Assembly (NCBI GenBank): GCA_035490315.1 | Contig: DATHET010000307.1 | Location: forward strand, 1-64,000 | Source of the DNA: JADJQU01 sp035490315 | GTDB taxonomy: Bacteria; Planctomycetota; UBA1135; GCA-002686595 | Length of the DNA: 64,000 bases | Direction: 5' to 3' | Made by a program: the position numbers and the translations under genes | The notes under the pieces: generated by a model | The model's database searches: none | Seen by the model: only the letters and a program-made list of their open reading frames with translations | What the model was told of the DNA's origin: nothing | In this document: positions 1 through 8,966 of the stretch, one piece after another | How the letters are laid out: each line of letters starts with the position of its first letter | Numbering within the stretch: position 1 is the stretch's first letter

Positions 1-285
1 CATCGGCAGGTTCACCATCGCGAGCAACGTGTGGCTGATCAGCAACACGAAATACGCCGTTCGATGCCAGCCCACGCCGCGATACTTCGTCGGCTCGCCG
101 CGCGCGATCGCCAGGTGGTAATAGAGGTAGCAGACCAGGAAAACCGCGCTGGTGATCGCCGCGGCTTTCATCAAGACTTCGTGGCGCTCGCGCTTGCCGG
201 ACTTGATCGCCGCCAGGCCCCACAAGAGCAGCACCGCGGCCGTCCCATTCAAGCAGGCGTTGACCGCCGGCAAGGAGAGGCTCAT
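1..285 (-). CDS. DUF420-like membrane protein (partial, 3' end outside window)
   Basis: The 95 visible codons begin with ATG at 285 and run out of the window. The protein is hydrophobic, with helices near residues 5-25, 40-60 and 80-95. It contains 'CYLYYHLAIARGEPTKYRG', the kind of segment found in DUF420 (CtaM-like) membrane proteins encoded beside cytochrome oxidase genes. The start codon overlaps the stop of the SCO gene in an ATGA, so the two are probably translationally coupled. It is the last visible gene of the heme A/heme O/SCO operon. Family membership is inferred from the motif and context, and a role in cytochrome c oxidase assembly is inferred from context only. Confidence 0.7.
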   Translation of the reverse strand, partial: MSLSLPAVNACLNGTAAVLLLWGLAAIKSGKRERHEVLMKAAAITSAVFLVCYLYYHLAIARGEPTKYRGVGWHRTAYFVLLISHTLLAMVNLPM

Positions 286-914
286 GAATCCAGGTGCTGC
301 GCAAGCCACTGCGCGCGTTCGCGAGCCATCGCGCGGCCCTCCGGCGTCTCGCCTGCGTAGTAACCGCGCACTTTCCCGCGCGCGTCGACGACCACCAGCC
401 TGGTCGCGTGGCTGACCTGGAATCCGATCTGGGCCTCGCTGGCGCGCTCGACCGGCAGGGCGAAGGAGCTGCGAATCAGCTCGAAAGTCGCGGTCTCGTC
501 TCCCGTGAGGAACCACCAGCGCGAAGTGTCGGCCCCGACGCGCTGTGCATAGTCGCGAAGAGCTTCCGGCGTGTCCGTCGCGGGATCGACCGAGATCGAC
601 ACCAGCTGGACCTTGGAACCGGCGAGATCGTCCTGCAGCGCGCGCATCTGCGTCGTGATGCGCGGGCAAGGACCGCTGCAGGTGGTGAAAAAGAAATCGA
701 CGACCCAGACCTTGCCCAACAGGTCCTGCTCAGTGACTGTCCGGCCGTCGCTGGAGGTGAAATGGAATGGAGCGACGCTGCCGAGGACTTCAGGATCGTC
801 TTTTTTGCACTCGAGCACCGTGCGAGCGCTGGAGTGGACGGCAGCCGCTTCGTCTTGGCCGCATCCTGCGCAAGCCAGCATCAGAAAACCGACGATGACA
901 CTCGAGAGCTTCAT
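282..914 (-). CDS. SCO1/SenC-family copper chaperone lipoprotein
   Basis: This 210-residue thioredoxin-fold protein has a lipoprotein signal (LACAGC, Cys18), so it should be anchored on the outer face of the cytoplasmic membrane. The SCO copper site is complete: CxxxC at Cys79/Cys83 (TTCSGPCP) and the distal His169 (VSHATRLVV). SCO proteins deliver copper to the CuA centre of cytochrome c oxidase, which fits the adjoining heme O and heme A synthase genes. It starts 6 nt after the heme O synthase stop and its own stop overlaps the next start. Function at family level is confident. Confidence 0.92.
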   Translation of the reverse strand: MKLSSVIVGFLMLACAGCGQDEAAAVHSSARTVLECKKDDPEVLGSVAPFHFTSSDGRTVTEQDLLGKVWVVDFFFTTCSGPCPRITTQMRALQDDLAGSKVQLVSISVDPATDTPEALRDYAQRVGADTSRWWFLTGDETATFELIRSSFALPVERASEAQIGFQVSHATRLVVVDARGKVRGYYAGETPEGRAMARERAQWLAQHLDS

Positions 915-920
915 GCAGGC

Positions 921-1841
921 TCAGTGAAAAGTCCGCAGGACCATCGGATCGAGGAACACCGCAGCATACATCAAGGGCAGGTACAGGATCGAAGTGAAGA
1001 GCAGCAGGCGGGCTCGTGCGCGATCCTCGAGCAGAGAAAAACGCCAGGCCGCGCCGACATACACCCCTCCGAGCACGAGCGCCGCGATCGCGTACACCAG
1101 CCCCGCGTCGCCATGCAAAGTCGGCAACAGCGAAATCGGCAGCAGCGTCAGGCCGTAGATCAAAGCCTGCCGCCCCGCGACGCCTTCGTTGCCTGCCATC
1201 GCCGGCAGCATTTTCATTCCGGCGCGCGCGTAGTCTTCGCGGTGCAGCCAGGCGATCGCCATGAAGTGCGGGAATTGCCAGCAGAAGAGCAGCGCGAAGA
1301 GCGACCAGCCCCAGTGCGTCGCGCGCCCCGCGATGGCGATGGCCGCGATCAAGGGCGGCATCGCGCCGGGAACCGCGCCGACGATGGTGTTCAGCGTCGA
1401 GACGCGCTTGAACGGTGTGTAGACGAGCGCGTACGCGACCAGCGTCGACAGCGCGAGCAATGCACTGAGCAGGTTGTAGCCGAGCGCCAGCCCGACCGTC
1501 CCCGCCGTCCCGAGCACGCAGGCCCCGATCAAGGCATCGCGCACGCGAACCTGCCCGGTGACCAGCGGACGATTGCGCGTGCGCAGCATCAGCCGATCGG
1601 TATCGCGCTCCAGCACGTGGTTGAAGATCGCCGAGCTCGCGGCGACCATGCCGACGTACAGGGCGGCGAGGGCCGCGCGCGACCAGTCGAGGTGCGGGGA
1701 GCAAGCCAGCAGGGCTCCGACGAAGGCCGAGAGCACGACCATCGACGCGATGCGCGACTTGGTCAGGTCCAGCCAGGCTGCGAGGAGCGAAGGACGCTCC
1801 AGTTGCCCGAGCGCGCTTTCCACGGGTGCTTCGTGCTTCAA
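921..1841 (-). CDS. ctaB: Protoheme IX farnesyltransferase (heme O synthase)
   Basis: This 306-residue UbiA-superfamily prenyltransferase with about nine membrane segments converts heme B to heme O using farnesyl diphosphate. Both Asp-rich motifs are present: NHVLERDTDRLMLRTRNRPL, and REDYARAGMKMLP in the second half. The start is taken as TTG at 1841 because it overlaps the upstream heme A synthase stop (TTGA) and gives a normal family length. The open frame continues upstream only as the alternate frame of that gene. It is the second gene of the oxidase-biogenesis operon. Confidence 0.93.
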   Translation of the reverse strand: MKHEAPVESALGQLERPSLLAAWLDLTKSRIASMVVLSAFVGALLACSPHLDWSRAALAALYVGMVAASSAIFNHVLERDTDRLMLRTRNRPLVTGQVRVRDALIGACVLGTAGTVGLALGYNLLSALLALSTLVAYALVYTPFKRVSTLNTIVGAVPGAMPPLIAAIAIAGRATHWGWSLFALLFCWQFPHFMAIAWLHREDYARAGMKMLPAMAGNEGVAGRQALIYGLTLLPISLLPTLHGDAGLVYAIAALVLGGVYVGAAWRFSLLEDRARARLLLFTSILYLPLMYAAVFLDPMVLRTFH

Positions 1842-2809
1842 CGCGCTGCCTCGAGTCCCGCGACCTGGGTCACATCCTGGGTGCACACGACTCGTCGAGA
1901 CCACATCGCGGCGGCGACGCTCTGAGCGAGCAGCAGCGCGCCGACTGCGACGTGGGCCGTGGCGAAAATCGCCTCGCCCATCGACACCGGCGCCTGCGGG
2001 CCGCCGCTGACCTCGTATTTCCAGAAGGCCGCGAGGCATCCGAGCAGAACCTGGATGCCGACGAGCATGTGCAGCCGCCACTTGACCCCGAGCAGCAGCC
2101 GGCGGTCGACCTGACCGCGCTCGCCCTGCTCGACGGCAGCGCGCAGTTTCCTGCCGAACACCACGATCGCTCCGAGCACGCCCAGGGCGAGGATCACGTG
2201 CAGCGCCAGGGCGATGTCAGCTTCCGAGTGGCGAGTCCAGGCGCCGAGCGTCACTTGCGCGAACACCAGGGCCACCGTGATGTTGGCCGTGCGCTGAAGT
2301 CCAGCCGCGGTCTTGCACGCGGTGGGACTCACGCTCCTCCAGCGCGGAGAAAGATAGAGCGCGGTCGCCGCGAGGAACGCGAACACTGCCTGGGCCAGGG
2401 CCCCGTGCAGGAAGGCGAGGTCAGGGCTGTTCTTGAGCACGCGCAGTCCGCCGATCAGCCCTTGCAGGCAGACGGCGAGCAGCGCGAATGCGGGCAACAT
2501 GCGCGCGAGGGGTCTGGACTCCTTGCGCCACGCGGCGATGGCCGCGGCGATAGCGAGCAGACCGACCAGGGTTCCGAGCTCGCGATGGTGGTGCTCGACG
2601 AACACGCCGATGCTGCCGAAGCGCTTGCCGACGGGATAGGCCCACAGGAAATATCCGTCGGGATGGATCCAGCCGCTTTCGGCCATGCCGGCGCGCAGCG
2701 TGGTCACCGTTCCGCCGAACAGGACCAGCGGAACCGCGGCGATCGCCGTGGCGAGCGAGAGCCGGAAGGGCCAGGGTCCGGGAGAACCCGATGAGGCGGG
2801 GGCAGTCAC
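1838..2809 (-). CDS. ctaA: COX15/CtaA-family heme A synthase
   Basis: This 323-residue membrane protein of the COX15/CtaA family oxidises the heme O methyl group to the formyl group of heme A. It has about eight helices, with family-type histidines in EHHHREL, FLHGALAQA, ALHVILALG and TAHVAVGA, the last placed in a helix near residue 290. It is the first gene of the minus-strand operon ctaA-ctaB-SCO-DUF420, and its stop overlaps the ctaB start. The neighbouring heme O synthase supplies its substrate, so the operon should serve an aa3-type or related oxidase encoded outside the window. Confidence 0.92.
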   Translation of the reverse strand: MTAPASSGSPGPWPFRLSLATAIAAVPLVLFGGTVTTLRAGMAESGWIHPDGYFLWAYPVGKRFGSIGVFVEHHHRELGTLVGLLAIAAAIAAWRKESRPLARMLPAFALLAVCLQGLIGGLRVLKNSPDLAFLHGALAQAVFAFLAATALYLSPRWRSVSPTACKTAAGLQRTANITVALVFAQVTLGAWTRHSEADIALALHVILALGVLGAIVVFGRKLRAAVEQGERGQVDRRLLLGVKWRLHMLVGIQVLLGCLAAFWKYEVSGGPQAPVSMGEAIFATAHVAVGALLLAQSVAAAMWSRRVVCTQDVTQVAGLEAAR

Positions 2810-2872
2810 GGCAGCAGTTTAGCGATTCGAACGGCCGCCCCGCGACGTTCTTCCACGCCGAGCAGCGTGGTC

Positions 2873-2878
2873 TACACT
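2873..2878 (+). promoter_or_regulatory. -10-like TACACT before the YgfZ gene
   Basis: TACACT lies in the gap between the divergent ctaA and ygfZ genes, 27 nt before the TTG start. A TTCCAC at 2851-2856, spaced by 16 nt, could be a weak -35. Assigned by eye. Confidence 0.35.
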
Positions 2879-2905
2879 GAGCGCCGATCCGCACGCAGCG
2901 CACGC

Positions 2906-4003
2906 TTGAAAACCTCCATCTTGCAGAACCGTCATCGCGCGGCCGGCGCCCAGCTGAGCCAGGGCCAGAATCCCCTGCTCCTGACCTACGGTGACGTGCC
3001 GGCGGAGTACAAGGCAGGCTGCGAGGGCGCGGCGCTCTTCGATCGCACCGGGCGTGGCTCGATCGAGGTGGTCGGGACCGACGCCGCGGCCTTCCTGCAC
3101 CGGCTGCTGGCGAACACGGTGCGCACGCTGAAGCCGGGTCAGGGCAATCGCAATCTCCTGTTGTCGAGCCGCGGCAAGGTGCTCGCGGCCTTCGACCTCC
3201 AGCTCGGCCAGGACAGCGTGCGGTTGTCCACAGAGCCTGGCGGAGCCGCCGGTCTGCTGGGCGCGCTGGACACCTACCTGTTCGCGGAGAAACTGAAACT
3301 GATCGATCGCAGCGAGGACTGCGCTCCGCTCGATCTCGCCGGACCGAAGGCCCGGAGCATCGCCGAGGAACTCCTCGGCACCGCGCTGCCCAGCGAGGAC
3401 CACGCCTGGATCGACGTCGCTTTCCAATCGGGCTCCGTCCGCGCGAGCACCCAGATCGTCGCCGGTTCGCCCGGCGTGCGTCTCGACGGCGGTCCGGCCC
3501 TCGCGGAGACCTTGTGGAGCGCGCTCGAGCTTCGCGGAGCAACCCCCGCGGGCCTCGCGGCCGAGGATTGCCTGCGCGCGGAGGCGGCATGGGCCGAGCC
3601 CGGTGTCGACATCGACGAGAACGTCTATCCCCAGGAAGCGCGGCTGGAGCGCGCGTTCAGCTTGACCAAGGGTTGCTACATCGGTCAGGAAGTAGTCGCC
3701 AAGATCGACACCTACGGCGGGCTGAACAAGCGACTCGTGGCCCTGCGCATCTCGAACGACGAGCCGATCGCGCGCGGAACGCGGCTGTTGCGGCTCGACG
3801 ACGGGGAATGGCGCGACCTCGGCGTGATCACCACCTGGGCTTATTCGTTCGTGCTCGACACCGGCCTCGCGCTCGCGTTCGTCAAGCGCCGCCATCAGGC
3901 GCCCGGCACGGAGTTCCGCGTCGGCGACGGCCCCGTGACGGCGACCGTGGTCGCATCACCCGTCCGCCCGAGCGCCGTCGAAGTCACCGGCGGTCGCGAA
4001 TAG
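2906..4003 (+). CDS. ygfZ: YgfZ/GcvT-family folate-binding protein
   Basis: The protein is 365 residues from TTG at 2906. That start was chosen because the N-terminus MKTSILQNRHRAAGAQL then matches the usual start of GcvT-fold proteins; a GTG at 2867 would add 13 residues. The YgfZ signature K-G-C-Y-I-G-Q-E is present with Cys257, while the upstream half has the aminomethyltransferase fold (LFDRTGRGSIEVVGTDAAAF). YgfZ proteins act with tetrahydrofolate in maintenance of some iron-sulfur enzymes, and the signature cysteine separates them from true GcvT. It is convergent with the following minus-strand gene. Confidence 0.88.
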   Translation: MKTSILQNRHRAAGAQLSQGQNPLLLTYGDVPAEYKAGCEGAALFDRTGRGSIEVVGTDAAAFLHRLLANTVRTLKPGQGNRNLLLSSRGKVLAAFDLQLGQDSVRLSTEPGGAAGLLGALDTYLFAEKLKLIDRSEDCAPLDLAGPKARSIAEELLGTALPSEDHAWIDVAFQSGSVRASTQIVAGSPGVRLDGGPALAETLWSALELRGATPAGLAAEDCLRAEAAWAEPGVDIDENVYPQEARLERAFSLTKGCYIGQEVVAKIDTYGGLNKRLVALRISNDEPIARGTRLLRLDDGEWRDLGVITTWAYSFVLDTGLALAFVKRRHQAPGTEFRVGDGPVTATVVASPVRPSAVEVTGGRE

Positions 4004-4024
4004 CGGACCGCGGCGCGGGCCGCC

Positions 4025-5290
4025 CTACTGCCGCAGCGGCGTGAACGAGCTCGGAGTGCCGCTTGCCTTGACCAGGATGATCGTCACGTCGAGATCGACC
4101 GGTCCAGCAGGCACCTGACCTTCGATCTGCACCGGGACACCGGAGATCGCGTCCATCCAGATCGAGATCGTGCCGTGGATGCCGAACAGACCCTCGAACT
4201 TGGTCGACTCGCCCGCGGGCGTGCCCTCCGGCGGTCCGGTCCTCAGCTCGACCTGGACCGCGTCGAACTTGCCCGCCTCGGTCTCGACCAGCTTGTGGCG
4301 ACCGCGCGACAATTGCACCTGCCACAGATCGGTGCGGTCGATCAGCGGGAACTCGACGCGCTCGCGCCCGTCGATCACCAGGCTGCGCGCCAGGTACACG
4401 GCTGTGAGCATGTCCAAGGTCCCCGCCGGGATCTCGCGGGCCTTCGGTTCCTTCCAGACGCGGTGCTCGGGACGCTTGCACTTCTTGCAGTGAGCGTCGT
4501 CCTGCCACGGCCAGGAGCCGGACACGAAGTGCGCCTTGTCCTTGCAGCCCTTGCAATGACCATCGCTGCGGTAGCGCGACGATTCCTTGCCGTCGATGAC
4601 GCCGAGCATGATCTCGCGCGAGCGACTCTCGGTCCCGGTCTGGACATTGCGGTGGATCGTGCGCGGCCAGGCCTGGGGCAGCAGCGCTGAGCTGATCGTG
4701 TTGTCGAGGGTGTAGACCTGGTAGCTCCCATCGGCGCGTCCCGACAGCAGAGCCTGCTCGCCGACCGACTGGCCAGGAGTTGCCGAATAGAACGGGCGCA
4801 CATTGCTCGTCAACGTGACCCTGCCGACGGCGGGATTGCCGAGCCAGCCCAGGTTGACATGGACCGCGTAGGTCAGCGTCTCGTGGCGCGGGATCGTCAA
4901 GGGCACTTCGCCCGCGCCGCGTTCGAGGGTCCACAGCTCCGGCTTGGCGCCAGTCAGCGCGGTCGATGCGGAGGTCGGAGCCTGAGCGCCGGACTCGGAT
5001 TGCTGCGCCGGCGCAGCCTGCTCCGCTGCTTCGTTCTTCGACTCCCGAGCTTCGACCTTCGTCGAGGGAGCTGCCTGCTGGGACTCGTTCGGCTGTGCGG
5101 CTTCTGCAACCGGCGCCGCTTGTTCCGGCTCGGCCATGGCTGCCGGTTCGACGGGCGCGTCGTAGCCGGGATCGTCGCGCACTTCCGCGAGCGGCGGACT
5201 CTGTGCACGGATCGCCGGGCCGCAGGCCGACAGCACCAGCGTGAGTGCCGTCCACATTCCCCTTCCGATGTTCACGCGGCGCTCCCTCAT
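4025..5290 (-). CDS. Exported DUF3108-like protein with an embedded Cys4 site
   Basis: This 421-residue exported protein has an N-terminal hydrophobic segment (TALTLVLSACG, possible lipobox) and then an Ala/Glu/Gln-rich linker to about residue 110. The second half looks like DUF3108: LDMLTAVYLARSL, DLWQVQLSRGRHKLVETEAG and FDAVQVELRT. Inserted in it are two CxxC pairs, Cys246/Cys249 and Cys268/Cys271, each preceded by His (HCKGCK and HCKKCK), which look like a small zinc or other metal site. The start overlaps the stop of the upstream dehydrogenase gene (ATGA), although the two have no obvious functional link. DUF3108 proteins are periplasmic or outer-membrane associated and of unclear role. 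Confidence 0.6.
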   Translation of the reverse strand: MRERRVNIGRGMWTALTLVLSACGPAIRAQSPPLAEVRDDPGYDAPVEPAAMAEPEQAAPVAEAAQPNESQQAAPSTKVEARESKNEAAEQAAPAQQSESGAQAPTSASTALTGAKPELWTLERGAGEVPLTIPRHETLTYAVHVNLGWLGNPAVGRVTLTSNVRPFYSATPGQSVGEQALLSGRADGSYQVYTLDNTISSALLPQAWPRTIHRNVQTGTESRSREIMLGVIDGKESSRYRSDGHCKGCKDKAHFVSGSWPWQDDAHCKKCKRPEHRVWKEPKAREIPAGTLDMLTAVYLARSLVIDGRERVEFPLIDRTDLWQVQLSRGRHKLVETEAGKFDAVQVELRTGPPEGTPAGESTKFEGLFGIHGTISIWMDAISGVPVQIEGQVPAGPVDLDVTIILVKASGTPSSFTPLRQ

Positions 5291-6360
5291 AAAGTGTCTT
5301 CGTCTTCCTCGCCCTCGCCGACGTGCGCGAGATCGAGCTGGCGCTCGGCTTCGCGGACCGCCACGCGCGCCGGCGGCAATTGCTCCAGAGCCGCGAGGCT
5401 CAAGATCCGCGCGACGCTGCGGCCAACTCTAGCTTCGATCGTGGCGACGGATTCGCGCACGCCCTGCAGATGGAACGTTGCTCCGCGGATCAGGGCGCCC
5501 GCGTTGATCACGAAGTCCGGAACATACAGGATCCCGCGTTGGTGTAAACGATCGCCGTGCAAGGCGCGAGCGAGGACGTTGTTCGCTCCTCCGGCAATGA
5601 TCCTGCAGCGCAGGCGCGTCAAGGTCAGATCGTGCAAGATTCCGCCCATCGCGCAAGGTACGAAGACATCACAAGGAGGGTCATATTCACTCGCTGGATC
5701 GATGCGTTCCAGCCCGAGTTCGTAACCCACGCGTTCGGCTTTTCCTGCATCGATTTCCGCGGCGAGCACGCGCGCGCCGCTCTGCACGAGTCGGCGGGCG
5801 ACGCGCGATCCGACTTCGCCGAGGCCCTGGACGACCAGTGTTCGCCTCGGCCAGTCCGCTTCGCCGTCGAGCTGGATCAGCGCGGCCTCGATCCCCGCGC
5901 AGACTCCTGCCGCGGTCGATTCGGCGAGCTCTCCCGGCCCAGCGGGTCCCGGATCGGTGACATAGGTAGTGAAGCGCGCCAGGGCCGCGAGCTCGGCATC
6001 GCCGGTACCTAGATCCGGACCGGTGAAGAGCCGGCCACCCATGCGCTGGATGCAGCGTCCGAGGTGCTCGAAGGCGGCCTCGAGCTCCAGGTCCGGCCTG
6101 TCGATGAGCACGAGCTTCGCCCCACCGGCGGGCAGGTCCGCCAGGGCGCATTTGTAGGTCATCGCCCGGGACAGGCGCAGGCAGTCCCGCAAGGCCTCGC
6201 GCTCGCTGCGGTAAGCAAAGCGGCGGATGCCGCCAAAGGCCGGGCCGCGGCTGGTGTCGTGTATCCCCAGGAAGGCCCGCAGGCCCGAGCGCGAGTCGTG
6301 GATCGCGGTGACCTCCTCGAAGCCCTCGCGCGCCATTGCATCGAGTAGGTGGATGCTCAT
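5287..6360 (-). CDS. Leucine-dehydrogenase-like Glu/Leu/Phe/Val dehydrogenase
   Basis: This 357-residue amino-acid dehydrogenase would catalyse NAD-dependent oxidative deamination of a branched-chain amino acid or a relative. Start MSIHLLDAMA at 6360 aligns with leucine dehydrogenases. The glycine-rich PAFGGIRR, substrate Lys70 (TYKCALADLPAGGAK) and catalytic Lys82 are in place. The nucleotide-binding site is VVQGLGEVGSRVARRL, with an acidic residue after the next strand (AAEID), which favours NAD. The length is that of leucine dehydrogenase rather than glutamate dehydrogenase. It is first in a two-gene overlap with the DUF3108-like gene. Confidence 0.85.
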   Translation of the reverse strand: MSIHLLDAMAREGFEEVTAIHDSRSGLRAFLGIHDTSRGPAFGGIRRFAYRSEREALRDCLRLSRAMTYKCALADLPAGGAKLVLIDRPDLELEAAFEHLGRCIQRMGGRLFTGPDLGTGDAELAALARFTTYVTDPGPAGPGELAESTAAGVCAGIEAALIQLDGEADWPRRTLVVQGLGEVGSRVARRLVQSGARVLAAEIDAGKAERVGYELGLERIDPASEYDPPCDVFVPCAMGGILHDLTLTRLRCRIIAGGANNVLARALHGDRLHQRGILYVPDFVINAGALIRGATFHLQGVRESVATIEARVGRSVARILSLAALEQLPPARVAVREAERQLDLAHVGEGEEDEDTL

Positions 6361-6499
6361 GCGGGCGGGTGAAGCTACCAGGAACCAGGAGTCCGGGCCG
6401 AGCGAAAGCTTGCCTCGGGCCCGACACGCAACGATGCTCGGGGGAAGATCCACGCCGCTCGGCCGTCAGCGACACTTCTACCCAGAGCGCCAGGAACCC

Positions 6500-7462
6500 A
6501 TGACATTCAAGACGGCCTCGATTCTCGCGCTCGCGTTGTGCTCAGGCCTGATCGGCGCCTGCCAGACGACCAAGCTGAAAGACGGCGATCCGCGGCAGGT
6601 CGGCCCTCCCGAAGCGATCGACCCTGCGAAGGCGCAACCCTACGACCCGCACCTGCTCGACAAGGGTCCGCCCGACCCGCTCGGTGCATTCCTCGCGGAC
6701 CTGGACAAGTCGATCCGCGCATGGACCAATCTGACCTTGACCGCCGCGACGCCGGCGGACCGGAACAAGGCCAGGGGAGTCCAGGAGGCGCTGAGGCGCT
6801 CCGTCCGGGAACGGCAGAAGGATCTGGTCGACGCGCTGGAGACCGGACCGCCGCGCAACCGCGTGATCGCCGCGGGCGCGCTGGGCTTCTCCGACTCGAA
6901 GGACGTCCAAGGTCCGCTGCTGGTCGCCTTGAAGGACCAGAACACCGAGGTCGTGCAGAACGCGGCCCTGTCCCTGGCCCTGCTGCAAAACGCCGAGACT
7001 CCGCTCGAGCCCCTGGTCGAGGTGTTTCAGGGCAGCAGCAACCCGCAGGCTCGGGCCAACGCGGCCTACGCCATCCGCAATCTCCTCGAAGCCGGCGCCG
7101 CGCCCACCGAGGATGTGATCAAGGCCGCTCGCCGTTCGCTGGTCGACAGCGAGCCCTTCGCCCAGGCGCAGGGCGCTCTCATCCTGGCACTGGCCAAGGA
7201 CGGCGAGAGCGTCCCCGACCTGGCCGAATTGCTCCACGCGAACTCGGCACTGGTGATTGGCGCGGCTACCCAGGCGCTGGTGGCCCTCGGCCGCGGCGAT
7301 CCGAAGCTGCTCGGCCCCACGGCGCGCGCCCTGGTCGTGGGATTGGGTACCTGTCCGGACGAGCAACGCCCCTACCTTCTGAGGAACCTGGTCCTGCTCT
7401 CCGGACACAACTACGCGGACGACGTCAAGGCCTGGACCGAGTGGTCGCAGCGCCTGCCCTAG
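6500..7462 (+). CDS. HEAT-repeat lipoprotein
   Basis: This 320-residue protein has a lipoprotein signal (CSGLIGACQTT, lipid-modified Cys near residue 22). After a Pro-rich linker it holds helical repeats of HEAT type: GALGFSDSKDVQGPLLVALKD, NAALSLALLQNAETPLEPLV, and similar stretches to residue 290. Such repeats mediate protein binding, and no catalytic motif is seen. ATG at 6500 follows an AGGA Shine-Dalgarno-like site. The gene stands alone between a divergent dehydrogenase gene and a further exported-protein gene. Confidence 0.75.
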   Translation: MTFKTASILALALCSGLIGACQTTKLKDGDPRQVGPPEAIDPAKAQPYDPHLLDKGPPDPLGAFLADLDKSIRAWTNLTLTAATPADRNKARGVQEALRRSVRERQKDLVDALETGPPRNRVIAAGALGFSDSKDVQGPLLVALKDQNTEVVQNAALSLALLQNAETPLEPLVEVFQGSSNPQARANAAYAIRNLLEAGAAPTEDVIKAARRSLVDSEPFAQAQGALILALAKDGESVPDLAELLHANSALVIGAATQALVALGRGDPKLLGPTARALVVGLGTCPDEQRPYLLRNLVLLSGHNYADDVKAWTEWSQRLP

Positions 7463-7506
7463 CAAGCCCCGGTGCCACTCCGGAAGCGGCGGCGCGGCGG
7501 CGGGTA

Positions 7507-7512
7507 TAGGCT
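7507..7512 (+). promoter_or_regulatory. -10-like TAGGCT, near-leaderless start
   Basis: TAGGCT (within TATAGGCT) ends 9 nt before the ATG at 7522 and no Shine-Dalgarno site is present. The same hexamer precedes the start at 13738 and lies upstream of 8967 and 40378. Confidence 0.4.
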
Positions 7513-7521
7513 GCTGACGCG

Positions 7522-8778
7522 ATGCAGCGCGCAAGAGCAGCTCGGAGTTGGGTCCTGGCCCTTGCCTGCCTTATCGCTCCCTGCTGTTCGCGCAGGGATC
7601 CCCCGCCTGTCGACGGCCACGGGGAACCGCAACAGCCGGCGATGACCACGGCGAAGGCGGAGCGCGGCGTTCCAAGTCCGGCAGCCGTTCCGGATCAGCG
7701 CAACGCGACGGGTGTCAGGAGTCTGCCGCCGCGGCGCGCGATCGCGGGCCTGGCTGGCTTCCAGATTTCCTCGCGCATCGTGTTCACTGCCGCGCCGGAG
7801 AAGCCGCACGATCTGTCCGCGATCTATCTGTTCCCGGATCGCGTGCGCATCCGACTCTCGCTCGAGCAGGGAAGCCTGGTCGATCGCGTGCTGTTCTACC
7901 GCATCGGCGAGCAGGGCTTCTCCATCGACGAGCGCTCGGCCACGTCGCGGGAACTCGAGAGTCTGGAGCTCGCCGAGCTGCGTTTGCAGACGGAATTGAG
8001 GCGGGCGCTCTTCCTCTGGCCGGACGGCTTTTCATGGCAGGGTGAAGGCAGCGAGCGCAGCGTCGAGCTCGCCGGCATCGGCAAGCTCGCCCTGCAGCTC
8101 GGCAGCGACGGAAAACCGAGTTCCATCCGGTCCTCGGGATTGGATGGCCGGCCAGGTGAAACGCTGCAGGCGATCGAATGGAAAAACGCCGGCGCTCGGA
8201 CCTTTCCGAGCCGCTTCGAACTGCACGAGGCGGGCGAGCTGATCTCCACCGAGGAGATCCTCAAGGTCGAGACCGCGCTCAACTACGTCGACGCTTTTTT
8301 CTTTCCTCCCGATCGCCGAGCGCAGGAGCCGCCCAGCAGGCCCTCGCCGCGCGCCGCTTCGATCGAAGCCCTCGACGTTCCGCTGGCGTGGGAGCTGCGC
8401 GTCGAGCTCGACGCCAAGAGCAGGACGACGATCCAGGCCGCACGTGCCGCAGCCGCGGCCGCACGCTCGGACTGGGAGCGACGCGGGATCGCATCCCTGG
8501 CGGAAGCGGTGCTCGAGCTCGACCGCGAAGCTCGGCCGATCGCGGCAATCCTGCGGACCCAGGCCAGCGCCAGCCCGGCCGGTGAAGGCTGGATCCGGCG
8601 CGCGGAGTGTCCTGCATGGGCCCTGCAACTCGAGCGAGTCGAGGACGCCGACGCGACTCGCATCGCGTCGCTCCTGGCCGCGAGCAGCTTCGATCCCAAG
8701 CGCTCGAGGATCGAGCTGCACGCGAGTCCTGATTCCGCAGGGGCGCAAGGCTGGAAGCTGGTGCTGTTGCAGCACTGA
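7522..8778 (+). CDS. Exported or lipoprotein of unknown function
   Basis: This 418-residue protein begins with a basic region and a hydrophobic core ending in LIAPCCSRRD, consistent with a lipobox. A Pro/Ala-rich stretch runs to residue 70, and the remainder is mixed alpha/beta without a motif I can name. Strand-like segments such as IYLFPDRVRIRLSLEQGSLV and RVLFYRIGEQGFSID recall periplasmic lipid-binding or LolA-like half-barrels, but this is only an impression. It follows the HEAT lipoprotein by 59 nt and has its own -10-like hexamer. The start is the first ATG. Confidence 0.6.
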   Translation: MQRARAARSWVLALACLIAPCCSRRDPPPVDGHGEPQQPAMTTAKAERGVPSPAAVPDQRNATGVRSLPPRRAIAGLAGFQISSRIVFTAAPEKPHDLSAIYLFPDRVRIRLSLEQGSLVDRVLFYRIGEQGFSIDERSATSRELESLELAELRLQTELRRALFLWPDGFSWQGEGSERSVELAGIGKLALQLGSDGKPSSIRSSGLDGRPGETLQAIEWKNAGARTFPSRFELHEAGELISTEEILKVETALNYVDAFFFPPDRRAQEPPSRPSPRAASIEALDVPLAWELRVELDAKSRTTIQAARAAAAAARSDWERRGIASLAEAVLELDREARPIAAILRTQASASPAGEGWIRRAECPAWALQLERVEDADATRIASLLAASSFDPKRSRIELHASPDSAGAQGWKLVLLQH

Positions 8779-8966
8779 GGAGTGTCCACCTCAGGACACG
8801 CTGGCCACCGGCTGGTACGGCTCCCAGAGCTCCCAGACATCAGTTTTCAGGCCCTGGACGGCCCAGGAGCGCCTAGGATGAACCCCGCCAGACCCGGCAT
8901 CGGTTTTGCTGGCGGAGCCCCTGACTAGGCTGCTCGCATCGAGTTCGCCGCGTCCCAAGGAATCCC

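Noticed and set aside
8779..8966. GTGTCC...GGACAC hairpin after the gene ending at 8778
   Set aside because: Only 6 bp with no T-run, too weak to call a terminator. The rest of this 188-nt gap shows only a TAGGCT near 8929.
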